DNA of 64,000 nt from Paramacrobiotus metropolitanus (taxonomy: Eukaryota; Tardigrada; Eutardigrada; Parachela; Macrobiotidae). Position 1 is the first letter of the stretch. Every line of letters starts with the position of its first letter. Below the pieces are notes generated by a model that saw only the letters and a list, made by a program, of their open reading frames with translations, did no database searches and was not told where the DNA came from. Location of the stretch: positions 1,054,001 to 1,118,000 of the forward strand of contig NW_026570233.1 in assembly GCF_019649055.1 (NCBI RefSeq), in the 5' to 3' direction. A program made the translations under genes and the position numbers. Shown here piece after piece: positions 1 to 11,408 of this stretch.

Positions 1-488
1 GATGTTTTTTATAAAGGTCGTAATATCCCCAAAAAAAAACAAGAAAAAGGCTTTTTCTAGTCTCGATTTTTTTCGCTCTTTTGTCAGCTTTGGTTTTTTG
101 GAACTTCGTTAACCAGCTAAACGCAAAAGTCTATGGCTTAATAATTTCGGTGTAAAAGAAATCAACAGCAGATTGACGAAGGTCTGTGATAGAATCGGTG
201 ATTCGGCACCTTCCGTGGTGCGGTCAGCAAGCAGACCGAAGTTTTATCAGACAATGTAAAAATTGTAGAAAATTGGAGTGCAGTGTGTATGAAAACGGCT
301 CTGCTACCATGTTACCATGCATCTGTGAGCAGTATGACCATTTGATTGGTTAACTAATGCAAATTTACATCCTTTTTTCGTAATTTATCATTTTAATTGT
401 TGTAAACTTTTATGCGAAATTCATTGTAATTTGCTGTTGTAGATAATGATTTATTACCTTAATTAGGTATTATAAAGTTCTGCATTAG
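1..488 (+). other. Intron sequence upstream of first visible exon
   Basis: AT-rich, no coding signal. It ends with a 3' splice site, TTCTGCATTAG, just before 489. Confidence 0.7.
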
Positions 489-895
489 GTGATGAACTGC
501 TGGAAGTCAACGGTATCCGTCTCTTCGGCGTGTCCCACAAAGACTGCGTGGTCATCCTGAAAGAATTGCCCCTCCACGTGCGGATGGTGTGTGCCCGGCG
601 GAAGAAGGGCGTTAAGCGCACCGCCACGCCCGAGGGCGGTGGGGAGCTGGACGGGCTCCCCTCCAACCACGTCGGGGGCCTGGGAGTGCCGGGCAGCGAC
701 CGGCTGGTCAAGGCCAAATCCGACGGCTCTCTGGCCATCGCCGCCCCGCCCGCCAGCCCCCCGGGGATTGACCAGCTGCAGAAGTTGATCCGCTCCCGCT
801 CCCTGGAGCCGCTGGCGGGTTTAGTGATGTGGAGTAACGAGGCGACGGTCATCGAGTTGAATAAGGGCGACCGCGGACTGGGCTTCTCCATTCTG
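489..895 (+). CDS. Patj: PDZ gene exon 1 (in window): end of PDZ A, linker, start of PDZ B
   Basis: The frame starts with GDELLEVNG at 491, the second half of a PDZ fold, and runs through HKDCVVILKELPLHVRMVC to a basic linker. A Ser/Pro-rich linker follows, then VIELNKGDRGLGFSIL, the carboxylate-binding strand of the next PDZ. It ends after a complete codon; donor GTTAGT follows. Confidence 0.85.
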
Positions 896-1330
896 GTTAG
901 TATTGAAATGGCTGATCATATCTGACGGTAGAGTTTTGGAATTTGTATGGATATGGCTGTATGTTTTCGGACTTTGCTCCAACCAGGAGCGAGCGTATAC
1001 TAGTATTGCAGTACTGAGATTTGTAGTGTAACGGCAACATTTACAATGAGTCCAAACTTCTAACTACTGCTTGACGGCTAAAAATTTGTACATTTCTTGA
1101 TGGCTTATTACTCACGATTCCTGTTGTACTTTTTGCGAATTGCTGGATTGTTATGAGGGCCGTGATGGCATATGGGCATTCATTTTCGCGCTGCTTCGAA
1201 AATTTACAGCATGCTTTAAATTGTCTGTTTCACTTATGCTTGTGGTGAAAATATTTCAGTGGGCATATTTTTGTGGAAGTGTTGTATTGAAATTATTTTT
1301 GAAAAATAACGGTCTGGTCTGTGCTTGTAG
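896..1330 (+). other. Intron
   Basis: GT...AG intron of 435 bp, ending CTGTGCTTGTAG. Nothing else recognised. Confidence 0.75.
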
Positions 1331-1444
1331 GACTATCAGGATCCGATGAATCCGGAGGAGAGTGTCATTGTGATTCGGAGTCTGGTGCCGGGCGGAGTGG
1401 CCCAGCTGGATGGACGTTTACGTCCGGGCGACCGTCTTTTATGG
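1331..1444 (+). CDS. Patj: PDZ gene exon 2: core of PDZ B
   Basis: 38 codons, phase 0 at both ends, starting [19 protein letters not shown] and ending [11 protein letters not shown]. This is the most diagnostic stretch for the PATJ/MPDZ family. Donor GTACAT. Confidence 0.9.
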
Positions 1445-1518
1445 GTACATACAATAGTTTGTAGTTTAAGTCCTTCGTGACTGTTTTTTCGCCTTGCTTG
1501 TTTCGTTTCTGATTTTTC

Positions 1519-1760
1519 TTAACAGAAGAATTTTGATTCAACAAATTTTTGATTTTTTTAAAATTTTTTTAATTTTTGATTTTTTGATTGAATAACATGA
1601 CAAGTGTTCACTGGTTTTGAAAAGATTTCCGTAATAGTAGGTTTCTTTTGCTATTTCTTCGCGCAGCTGGTACTGGTTTTGATAATGTTGGAAGATTTAG
1701 CTGATAATTGTGGCTATATAGACAGATATTTATATAATTAGGTTATCAGAAGGAAACTCA
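1519..1760. repeat. Direct repeat, copy 1 of 2
   Basis: Begins AACAGAAGAATTTTGATT and ends near CAGAAGGAAACT. Copy 2 at 3065-3311 matches it nearly base for base apart from a small replacement near the middle (GACAAG versus a T-rich run). The copies are about 1.55 kb apart. Duplication or a pair of terminal repeats of a degenerate element. Confidence 0.8.
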
Positions 1761-3064
1761 GAAAAAGCTGTTTAACTGAGTGTGCATAGTGGTGCGAAGT
1801 GACCATGGTCAGCAGTGACCGAACCGACAATTGATTTTGACTAAACGTAATTAAAATTAATGTGAATAAAATGCAAACAAGTTGTTTGGGTAGCTCTGGA
1901 AAAGCTATGACCCGTACTGCTTACGTATAATCAAGATTCAAAAGATTTCGCAGCACACCGGCTTGTGTGTGGAATGCTGTTATTGCCATGTACAGCAAGC
2001 TAGCTAGTCCATTGTTCCAGAGAAAAATCGTATAATCTTTGCAATTTATATCCAAGTTAAACTGTGAGTAATGAGAGTGAAATCTTGTAAAAGTTTTAAT
2101 CTCGCCCCCGTATTCCCTAGTTAAGCTCCTACTCTTGCATCAAAAACACCTTCCGGTCCATGAGCGCTCGTAACCTTTAAAAATCAATCTGTGCAAAACG
2201 GTCAATTATCGAAAGAGAGCATTTGGTTGTAAAGGCAACGTCCGTTTAAGCAATTAAACATTATTCAGCAGCGGTGCCGAGTGCCGACACAGACAGTGCA
2301 AAGTATAAATATAGCACTCCCACTAATTTTGATAATTCGTGATGCTTAGGAGGGAGTGCTACCTACCACAAGTCGGCTAGGAGAACTGCCTTCCTTTCTA
2401 AACATAAGCATTCGTTCTTTTCTATAAACGTAAGTAATACTCTACGAGTAGGTTTTTTTGGCAAAACGTTAACGATCCTATACTGCGCGATGCCTCCATA
2501 TTTCTCAACAGTTGGTCACTTGTACAACAATTAGAGAATATATATAAGGTAAACTTCGTGCTCGTTATCTCTGTTATCACGTTCAGCTGCAAACTGGATA
2601 CGGTATTAATGCCACTGTAGACGTCACCAGGGCTGTGGTCAAAAATAATGCCAGTGACCAGCTGTCCAAACCGTAGAGTAGAAATGACCAACTTTTGCGA
2701 AATATCGAAGTAATACTGTGTACTGGTGCTTGCTAGTATTTTTTGGTTTATAACTTTTCCTAGACCACTGGTCATCTTGATGACCATCAGAATGCACCTT
2801 TATTAAAGTACTCGTTGAGATCTATCGTTTGAGCTATTGGCATATTCTGTGCGATTTTTTTATCGGCAGCTATAAATGACAATGAATAACATGTCAGCGC
2901 AACATGGTTACCATGCGTGTTAGGCCGACATGGTCATCTCCTGCTTGACCTATGGTCGCTAAAATTTTAAAAAAATTATTTTTCTCTTAATTGAATTTTT
3001 CTGTCACAAACTGCCATTTTTCAAAACTGTAGTCCCGTCCCTTCTAGTACCCGGCTTTCCTGGG

Positions 3065-3311
3065 TTAACAGAAGAATTTTGATTCAACAAATTTTTGATT
3101 TTTTTAAAATTTTTTTAATTTTTGATTTTTTGATTGAATAACATTTTTTATTTTTTTGTTCACTGGTTTTGAAAAGATTTCCGTAATAGTAGGTTTCTTT
3201 TGCTATTTCTTCGCGCAGCTGGTACTGGTTTTGATAATGTTGGAAGATTTAGTTGATAATTGTGGCTATATAGACAGATATTTATATAATTAGGTTATCA
3301 GAAGGAAACTT
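3065..3311. repeat. Direct repeat, copy 2 of 2
   Basis: Second copy of the 1519-1760 sequence. Same orientation, same intron. Confidence 0.8.
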
Positions 3312-3626
3312 TCGTAGAAAACTGGCTTGTTTGTAATGGACTTGTTAGTCCTGTTTGAAAACCCAGAATATTGTACAACGAAATTCTAATGTGTGTGATT
3401 TCGATGTTTTGGAGACTTTATCAATTTTTTGCAGTGGTTTTTGTACTATAGTAGATTGACAGTGCAGCTGTTTCGTATTGGGTAAGAATGTTTGAAAGCA
3501 TGCGCCGGCACGAGAACTCGACGGAATTCCGCTGCCGGTTGCAATCCACCGCGGAGGGGATGTAATATTAAACAAATAAGGCATTCTGTGTGTGCAGTAG
3601 TGTAATCCGATCCCGCTTGGCACTAG

Positions 3627-3767
3627 GTCAACGACATCAATCTGGAGAACGCCGTGTTGGAGCGCGCCGTGGAAGTACTGAAAGGCGCGCCCAAAGGCAT
3701 CGTCCGCATCGGCGTGGCCAAACCGCTGCCCATCACCGATACCTCCATCCTCAATGGCCACTACGCG
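3627..3767 (+). CDS. Patj: PDZ gene exon 3: end of PDZ B
   Basis: 47 codons, phase 0: VNDINLENAVLERAVEV, then LKGAPKGIVRIGVAKPLP. Continues exon 2 directly (LLW-VND). Acceptor TTGGCACTAG, donor GTACGA. Confidence 0.9.
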
Positions 3768-3933
3768 GTACGATCCCGGCGCTTTTTTCGCCGGAAACTG
3801 TTAATTATGGTTTTTAGCAAAATATTACTTGTATAATATATGGTTCTGAGTTTTGTTGAATTTTTTGAATAAGCTTTAGATTTTTTTAGCATGTTGAGTC
3901 TGGTTGGATTGCATACTTGTAATTCTTCTGCAG

Positions 3934-4038
3934 ATGGGTGAGAGTCAGATAATACATCCGGAAGGCGCTGATACGTTTTTGATGGCAGCGTCCGCGGACG
4001 ACAAGGAGAACACGCCGCAGCCGGTGGTCACCAACGGT
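3934..4038 (+). CDS. Patj: PDZ gene exon 4: inter-PDZ linker
   Basis: 35 codons in phase 0 between acceptor TTCTTCTGCAG and donor GTAAGT. Acidic linker (MGESQIIHPEGADTF...). No domain; the exon call rests on splice sites and open frame. Confidence 0.7.
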
Positions 4039-7000
4039 GTAAGTGGATGGAACTGAAGCGTTTAAGCGTTTTTGTACTTTCCTTAAATAAAATAAACGAA
4101 AGGCATGCCGCACCAGTATTACGGTAAATCAAACGATTAGGGTGAAAAAAAAACGTTGAAAATTTATCTGATATTTATTTTTGATTGTAAGATTTCGGAT
4201 GCCTAAAGTTAGCATTCTTTTCTATCGGAAGAAACACTCGCAATTTGAACACGCCATTACTCTACGATAGTGCGATGTATGATATGCTTGGACCCGTTTT
4301 ACCTTTTTATTTGGCAAAGGCCAATTCGCGGTCTAATAAGCCAGCGCAGGTAGACACTAAATAAAATGATAGATTTTAAACGTTACAAAAATAACCATGA
4401 CACTTTGGTAGTTCATGCCAGGTCTGTATTTGACCGCCGTAGTTTATTAATTTTTCATCGGCTTGTCTATGAGAAATTTTTGTTTGTAAAATGTGCCTTT
4501 CCAAAACGTACGTTTTGCAAGAAAAAGAAAATTTCGATAAAACTGTTTATTTTGAATCGTCAAGGCGGAGAAGAAGTGAACTTTTCTCATGAAAACGGAA
4601 AAAAGCTCTTGAATTTTTTTTCTGCATTTCGGTTTCAGTTAAACTTGTCGAAATCGAATATATTGAAATCCTTTTTCACATTTGTGTGGCCAGACTGAGG
4701 GCTTGTTCAACAAAGCAGTTAAATGCGTATGAAAATTATTAATTTTCCTAGCTTTGGCTTGCTTTAGTACGCGCCGCAGTTTTATGTTTGATTAAAATTT
4801 AAAGAAGTTATTTGCTAATGGTTTACCGCGTTTTGTTTGTCACGGGAACGTTAGAAACGTTGACTGTATTAGAGCGAGCTATATTTAGTTTTCTTCATTG
4901 AATTGTTGTCTAAATTTGCGTGGGAAACACATTAAGCCGACACCAGAACAGGCACGTTAAACGATCACGTTAAAATGATTAAGGCGGTCCCGGTGCGCAT
5001 AATGGGGTCGAAATTATTTGGAAAATGAAAAGTATTGATCGTGTAATTCGGTCATATATATTGTGGCGGGTTATGTAAGACGCGTGGGCCCGGCTTGTCG
5101 CCCGGCGGCCGGCCGCGGACGGGGCCAGGTAAGAAAAATGTGATCAATAATGGATGCGGAGTAATTAGATCACTTTGGCCTCCATTGCATCCATATTGCG
5201 TCCGACGAGAGAGATTGAGACGCGAGAGAGAGTAAAGAGTAAAGAGAGTGCAACCGAGCCCGGCATCATTCCGCTGGCGGAATTAAAGAAAGCCAAATGC
5301 ATGTTGTCAGTCACACGCAGCTCCGTACACAGGCTAATCAGTTTGCAGCCGGGGACTGGCTGACACAGCGGCGGATGTTTTCCGCTCGGTGCCTGCGTTG
5401 CGCAGAGAGAACAGTGTTTAGTGTAGCCAGGGGAATTTTCGTTTATTTTTTCAACGGGATTGGTTTTGCCGATTTTCTGGCGGAATTATTTCGGCATGAA
5501 AAATCATGCAAATGACCTTTTTTCCATGATTTTGTTGTGGAAGATTGAGTGTGTGATGTTTTGCGGAATTTCGCAGGGTATCAGCGGGATTCATGAGGAT
5601 ATTGCGCGGCATTATTACCGGTCCGCGACGACCGCGAGTACAGAATATGGACTGCGGGAAAATACGGTAAGGATTATCTCAATCTAATTTAGCTATTTCG
5701 CTGTGTGCGGAATGTGTTTCCCATGGTACTGTGATTCATGGGAACCGGCATACATTGACCGATAAAAAGCGCTGCCACACACATTCTCCTTGCAAGTTAA
5801 TGCGACAAACGTCATCCGCATCAATTTTGTGGGGATTATTTTGTTTGTAAAAATTAATCCACTGCATCGTTGCAATGATGTTGTTAAGCAGAACATTTCG
5901 ATTTGATTACATGATCGTATTATAAATTATTGATTGTCTCTCTTCAAAAATCTGATTTTTAATTTGCTTATGCCAAACAGCCTCGGTTTCCAGGTTTTCT
6001 GCTTGAAAGTTTGATCAATAATTTTGTCAAAAGTTAATTAATTTCTGGAAAAAATAGTGGGATGACTTTGGAATTCGATATAACTAAAAAATCATAGGAT
6101 TGTATAGCGAGCTTAAAAAATTCGAAAAATATGGCCCAAAGACGCAGTTTCTCGTGGTATAAGAACACGAATTTATCTTGTCACATTCCGGATGCGGGAA
6201 TCCATCTCCCGTCGCCATTAGCAGTGTCATTATGTGATTTCCGGTACGCTGCATCATTACACCGCAAAATCACGTGCGCTGCATTTTTCTTAATCATATC
6301 CGGATTTTCCCCTTTAGCAATTTATTAATATGGAATAATAAAGATTGCTGACGTGAAATTTAATTTGATTTTAATTAGCACAAATCAAGGCAGCATTTTT
6401 CTACCGTATCCAGATTTGCTCCCTTTAGCATTTATTAATTCAGAATAAAAAAGATTGTTGACGTGATTTTAATGCGATTTTAATTTGCACAAATCAGTCA
6501 ATTACGCCGAGTGGCGTATTATTTAATCCGAGCACGAACGTGTCACGGAAACACTCTGTTCAATAAGATGCTGATACGTTTTTCATCGTTTGTACGCGTC
6601 CATTAAGAAGATTTCCCGAAAAATGAACGTCGACGCCCGATGAAAGGGAATATTGTCAAGACGGGGGGCTGTTCAGTTTAGCCTGCCCGGGATCGATCAT
6701 TCTGGTTAAAATGTCAAGAAGGAAATCCAATAATGCTACAATAACAGTCCTTTGTGCCGCGATCATCAGATTCTTTGCACAGGCACTCTAGCCAATGATT
6801 GCCCGGTGTAATTAATTACGGCGCATCCGATTATATTCGGTATTGTCGTGCTTTTATTCTACGAGGCATACAAGGAAATTAGGAGTGAATTATTGTTATG
6901 TTCCGCATCGTGTCGCGTTGTCGGTTTATTTAGATTGGTTAGCTCGATAAAATATTGAATTTGATAGTCAAATGGATACGAGTCGCCAGTGCTGGCTGTT

Positions 7001-7986
7001 TGTTTACGCGGTCAATAAAACGAATTGTCAAGCTGATGTAAAAGAAAGAGAGACAAGAGACGATTTTGACGATGGTTGTGCTGCTTGACACGCTGGTTAT
7101 TTTCGCCGATCAACTGTGAAATTATCCCGTTCATTTTTTTATACGCTTCTTATTGGAAAAATTTTATAATTTTTTCGGAGAAATTTGCGGGTGAAGAAAT
7201 TTCGGAGTCGTTCGCGGTATCCGATGGGAAATTTTTTTCTGATGATGGCGATGATAGATGTCTGACCCGGAAATTGATTGCGTGCTCATTTGTGCGCGCG
7301 GGGAAAATATTTTTTGATGAAAAGTGATCCCGGGGTTGGCGCGTTATACGATGAATCGCCGATTTTGTTACTGCGAAGTGAATTGGTTGTTGCGTTTTGC
7401 GTGCCGGGATTTTTGATTATCCTTTATGAATTATTTGTCTGATTTCCGGTTGATCTTGAGTGGATTTCTGCGCAACCTTCAATCGCTCAGAATTATTAGC
7501 TCGTTTTTATATGACATCTAATCGAAACCGACGTCTCCTTGCGCTCTGTAATTTTAACTCTCCCCGGCAAAATTTAAATAATTATATTTTTTAAATAATT
7601 GGATTTATTTTTTACTTGCTTTCTGTTAAATAACATTAATACAGTTTAATTTTTTTGTCTTGAATTTTACGAATATTTGTGTTTCGCTCTTGGCGATGAT
7701 TTTTTTCTTCGTTTAAAAAAATCGGCGTGTCTGCGTAAAAAAATCGATTAGCTGGGCGGCGTAATTACCAGTGGTGAAAATGTGCTTTTTCCCATGGAAA
7801 ATTAATTTCCACCCGATCGGTCGATGTGTGCCGGGCGAGTGGCCCGGCGCTGAATGCGGTGGGGCTTAATTAAAAATCACCCGCTTGTGTGTGCGGGGGC
7901 GTTAATAACATTAGCCGGGGACCTTGTGCCGGGTGATGGCTCCCGTGCCGACCTCACTTGACATCCGCTCCTGTTATGCCCTACAG
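4039..7986 (+). other. Large intron (3.9 kb)
   Basis: AT-rich intron with no coding exon that I can support. Around 6296-6500 there are two adjacent copies of a roughly 100-bp unit (period about 110), each containing CCCTTTAGCA and GACGTGA. A small exon could be hidden here. Confidence 0.6.
6296..6500. repeat. Tandem duplication, period about 110 bp
   Basis: Two imperfect copies (about 6296-6395 and 6405-6500) sharing CCGGATTT/CCAGATTT, CCCTTTAGC, GAATAATAAAGATTG and GCACAAATCA. Confidence 0.65.
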
Positions 7987-8242
7987 GGAATAAACCTGAA
8001 TGCGGCGTCCACCACCGCGACGGGAGCGACAGCCGTCAGTGCTGCTTATCAGTACCATTCCTCCTCCGCCACCGCCCCCTTCATGTCGCCCTCCTCCCGC
8101 ACCTCCACCCCGCTACAGTCGCCCCGCTGGTCGCCCATGACCTCGCCCAGTCTCCTGCCCGGCTCCTGGGGATCCGATGTGCCTTATCTGCCGCCGACGC
8201 TGGAGAAGACCATTAAAGTTAATAATCAAGTGCTTTCACTGG
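7987..8242 (+). CDS. Patj: PDZ gene exon 5: Ser/Pro/Thr linker and start of PDZ C
   Basis: Acceptor TATGCCCTACAG. The frame is a low-complexity Ser/Thr/Pro linker followed by KTIKVNNQVLSLG, the first strands of a PDZ. Ends in phase 1 before GTAAGT, matching exon 6. Confidence 0.75.
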
Positions 8243-9273
8243 GTAAGTCGCTGGCGATAATAAAATTAATATAGAAATTATATTACTTAATTAAATAATG
8301 TGACTGCGTATGTGAATATGGTTTGTCTGTTGCACGTCGCTATCAAAAATTGATTTGGTTTCCATACCATCCATCATCCGTTGTAAAGATATGTGGGTAA
8401 AATGATTTGCGAACGTTAGTTTTTAAAATTTTCGTTGTGTCATGGAGGAATTGAGGAATTGAGGTTCTTGCCTGCTTATTTGCAGACGGTATTCAAATTA
8501 GTACTTGGACTTGACAGAAAAATCGTAGTAAAATGGCTTATATTGGGGGGAACTGCCACTATTATGAAACTTAAAAAGCTGTCGGTGAATTGGCATAGTG
8601 GTTTAAAAGTACAGTTAGTTTGGAAATTTTTTATCCACTTTTAACGAATGATGGTTTTCTCAAGAACTGCCTTGTGTGAATTTCCTGCCTTGCCTGCCTG
8701 CCTGAACTGCCTTGTGTCTATAAGAAAAGTTTCAGAAAATCTTCAACGTGCAATGTGTATTATTAAAACCAAACTTAGGTAGACTGTAGTAAGTTATAGA
8801 ATTCTTTTGATTTTACTTTCATTTTAATACTTACGTTTATTTTAGAATACATTACTGCATGATTAAAACAGAACGGCCGGATGTAACAAGATTTACTGTT
8901 CATAGATGAACTGAGCTCTCACTAAAAAAACTGTGCACTGCAGAAAACTGACCCAGTGGGATAAATTAACCTAAAAATTAATCAAAAAATATAAAAAATT
9001 GAAGATGTTAGGAAAAACGAGAGCTAACGGAGAGATGCTAACTGAATGCAATGTTAACTGAAAGATGCTGTCGGTTTCCGTTAACTTGTGCTGTATATGA
9101 TTAACGGCGACATTGGCCGGAATAGTGCCACTAAATACTGGTAATGGACAGGATAAGACGATTCAATTTGACATGTACCAGCGCAGGACATTAATCACGA
9201 AGCCGAGACTGATCGACACAGCCAGGGAGCCGCGTAATGGCGGGTGGTTGATGCGACGCGCTTGTTGTTGCAG
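8243..9273 (+). other. Intron
   Basis: 1.0-kb AT-rich intron. A short CCTTG/CCTGC-rich patch lies near 8690-8715. Acceptor GCTTGTTGTTGCAG. Confidence 0.7.
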
Positions 9274-9383
9274 GCCTGGAGGTGGATGTGGTGGAGAAGG
9301 GCATGAACGGGTGCGTGGTACGGCGTATTGAGCCCAACAGTGCTCTGCACAGCGACAAGCGCCTGCAGCCCGGTGATTATGTG
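9274..9383 (+). CDS. Patj: PDZ gene exon 6: PDZ C
   Basis: Phase 1 start completes Gly, then LEVDVVEKGMNGCVVRRIEP and RLQPGDYV, the middle of a PDZ. Ends in phase 0 at GTAAAT. Confidence 0.85.
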
Positions 9384-9449
9384 GTAAATGCCTCTTTCCC
9401 CTCCAACGATCGGGACCGGTCTGGAAAAAGAGTGTTGTGTGTTTTACAG

Positions 9450-9541
9450 ACCAGTATTCATCACGAATCCTTACGGCGGGTGGTGAAGGCGCAGGCGCAC
9501 GCCATTATCCGACGGGCTTCCCTCCTTCAAGGTGATATCAG
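9450..9541 (+). CDS. Patj: PDZ gene exon 7: PDZ C helix
   Basis: Acceptor GTGTTTTACAG. Reads HHESLRRVVKAQAHAIIRRA then SLLQGDI, the alpha-B helix of a PATJ/MPDZ PDZ. I chose the donor at 9542 (AG|GTACGG) over the nearer GT at 9532 because only it keeps phase with exon 8. Confidence 0.8.
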
Positions 9542-11282
9542 GTACGGAAATCACGTGGAAATTGAAGTGTTGTTGTATTCGATCGAATAATGTGGTAAAA
9601 GGTCACTTTGCTGGCTTCCCGCGGCAGACTTCCGTAATAAGTTTTCCCGGTCTGGTTGGCACCGCCAACCCTTCGTGTAGTAGATATTTCTTATAAATAT
9701 CTCCACGCACACTGCCAGATCTCGGGGTTTTCGGAATTTTTTTTAATTCTGAATGAACTGGATTTCAGAGCGTGCTTGCAGCTTTCCCTATAAGCAGGGA
9801 TAGCTTATCTTATGTATTAATGTTCTGAATATCGTTTCAGGATACTCAAAGTTTTCTGGTTAATTATTTGATTTTCCATAGACTTTCATGTAAGTAAGTG
9901 AACGGGTGTCCTGAATGTTGCTTAATAATTTTCAGATTGATTCGATCGAGTGGGCCCCAACTCAGTTAAAAAATGTCTTATATCTATGGAATTTTGTAGT
10001 ACAGTGGCAAATGCATTGCTTCTCGATCAATCGTTTAGACTTTACTTACAAGACTTTACAGTACTTGTTTAGACTTTACTTGTTAGTTCACTGGCTTTGA
10101 TATTCTGTTAACATTAAATATATTTTGGGAAATCTTTTTAATTCATGAGATTCTTCTTGGCCTTTTTTATAAAAATTTCCCCCCTGAAAAATCAGTTTCC
10201 ATTGGGTTTTTGCCATTTGTAACGCTCGTTGTGAGACTGAAGGAAACTTATAATCGATTTTTTTTGGCGAACGGAGAGAGTTTTCCTTTAGTACGGAGCT
10301 GTGTGTAGTAGTTGCTGTTGGTTGGCGGAAAATGCAATGGGTAAGTAAGCTAAGAGCTGCCGGGATGAATGCGGCAGACGATCCCGGTTTGGGCCGGTTT
10401 CCACTTGACTGACAGGTCGGCAATTGCACTGGCGAAGGGGAAAATTGTACCGATAATCTGGCCATATTCTCTGCTTGACGACGCAATCACTTTCTCCCTC
10501 GACGAAATCCCCCCATGCACGATTGCCTCGTCGTCCCTGGCCCAAGCGGGCCCGTTTTCCGCTACATTGCGTCCTATTACGCACTGCAGATTAACTGCAT
10601 ATATCGCAATTTGTTCCGTCTGACGTTAAAAAAAGCTGAAATTTCTCAACAAATTCTCAAAATTACACATCGTTACGTTTTGGCTTATTTTCGCTCGTAA
10701 ACTAGCGTCGCAGATTTGGGTTGGTGTTATCCGCTTTGCGACGGTTTCCCGCTCTTCTACGATTTTCTACGTCGTGAGACAGCTGTGGTTATGTAGCTGT
10801 GTTTTAGCTGCACATTTTTTTTTAACCGGGAAATTAAAGTAAAGTAATAATAATAGTTAAATTAAGTATGAAAGTGTGACGTTATGAAAATTTTTTAAAA
10901 ATTATTTTCTCTTTCGTTACGAGATTTTTTTGAAAATTACCGCATATTTTTCCTTCCTTCCTGTATTTTCCTGCATTTGTGCAAGGAAATTTCAAGGTTG
11001 TATGCAAAATCCAAGTGACAGGATGCTAAACGACATCGGCTGAATAGTCGAATCGCGGTCTCTTTTTTCCCTGTGATTTCCTGTGGCTTTCATGTGATTT
11101 CCGTCAGTCGCGCACACGGCTCCCTCCCGGCAACTGGTATTGGCCGGGTAGCATTTCCGGCCGTGAATACCGTCATTTGTTTGCGTCTAATTGGCAAATT
11201 ATAGGCCCTATTGAAGTGGAGGCGGTAAATTACCTTGCTGCAGCTTAGAGCAACTCAGCACTCATGCCCGGCACTTTTTCAG
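9542..11282 (+). other. Intron
   Basis: 1.7-kb intron; no coding or RNA gene seen. Acceptor CACTTTTTCAG. Confidence 0.7.
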
Positions 11283-11408
11283 CATCACGTACATTCCGGC
11301 AGCGGATGCGGCGCACTACCGCCAGATGCAGCCCTCCCTGGCCAACGTTAACCAGATCGTCGACGCCGAACTGGATACCGGCAATCTTCCTGACCAAACT
11401 TCACCGCG
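11283..11408 (+). CDS. Patj: PDZ gene exon 8: end of PDZ C and linker
   Basis: Completes the last strand as ISITYIPAADAAHYRQMQPS, then a polar linker. Ends in phase 2 before GTAAGT. Confidence 0.8.

Larger units (their letters stand above)
1445..3626 (+). other. Intron with a 245-bp direct repeat
   Basis: 2.2-kb intron without coding signal. It contains two copies of one AT-rich sequence (see the repeat features at 1519 and 3065). Confidence 0.75.
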
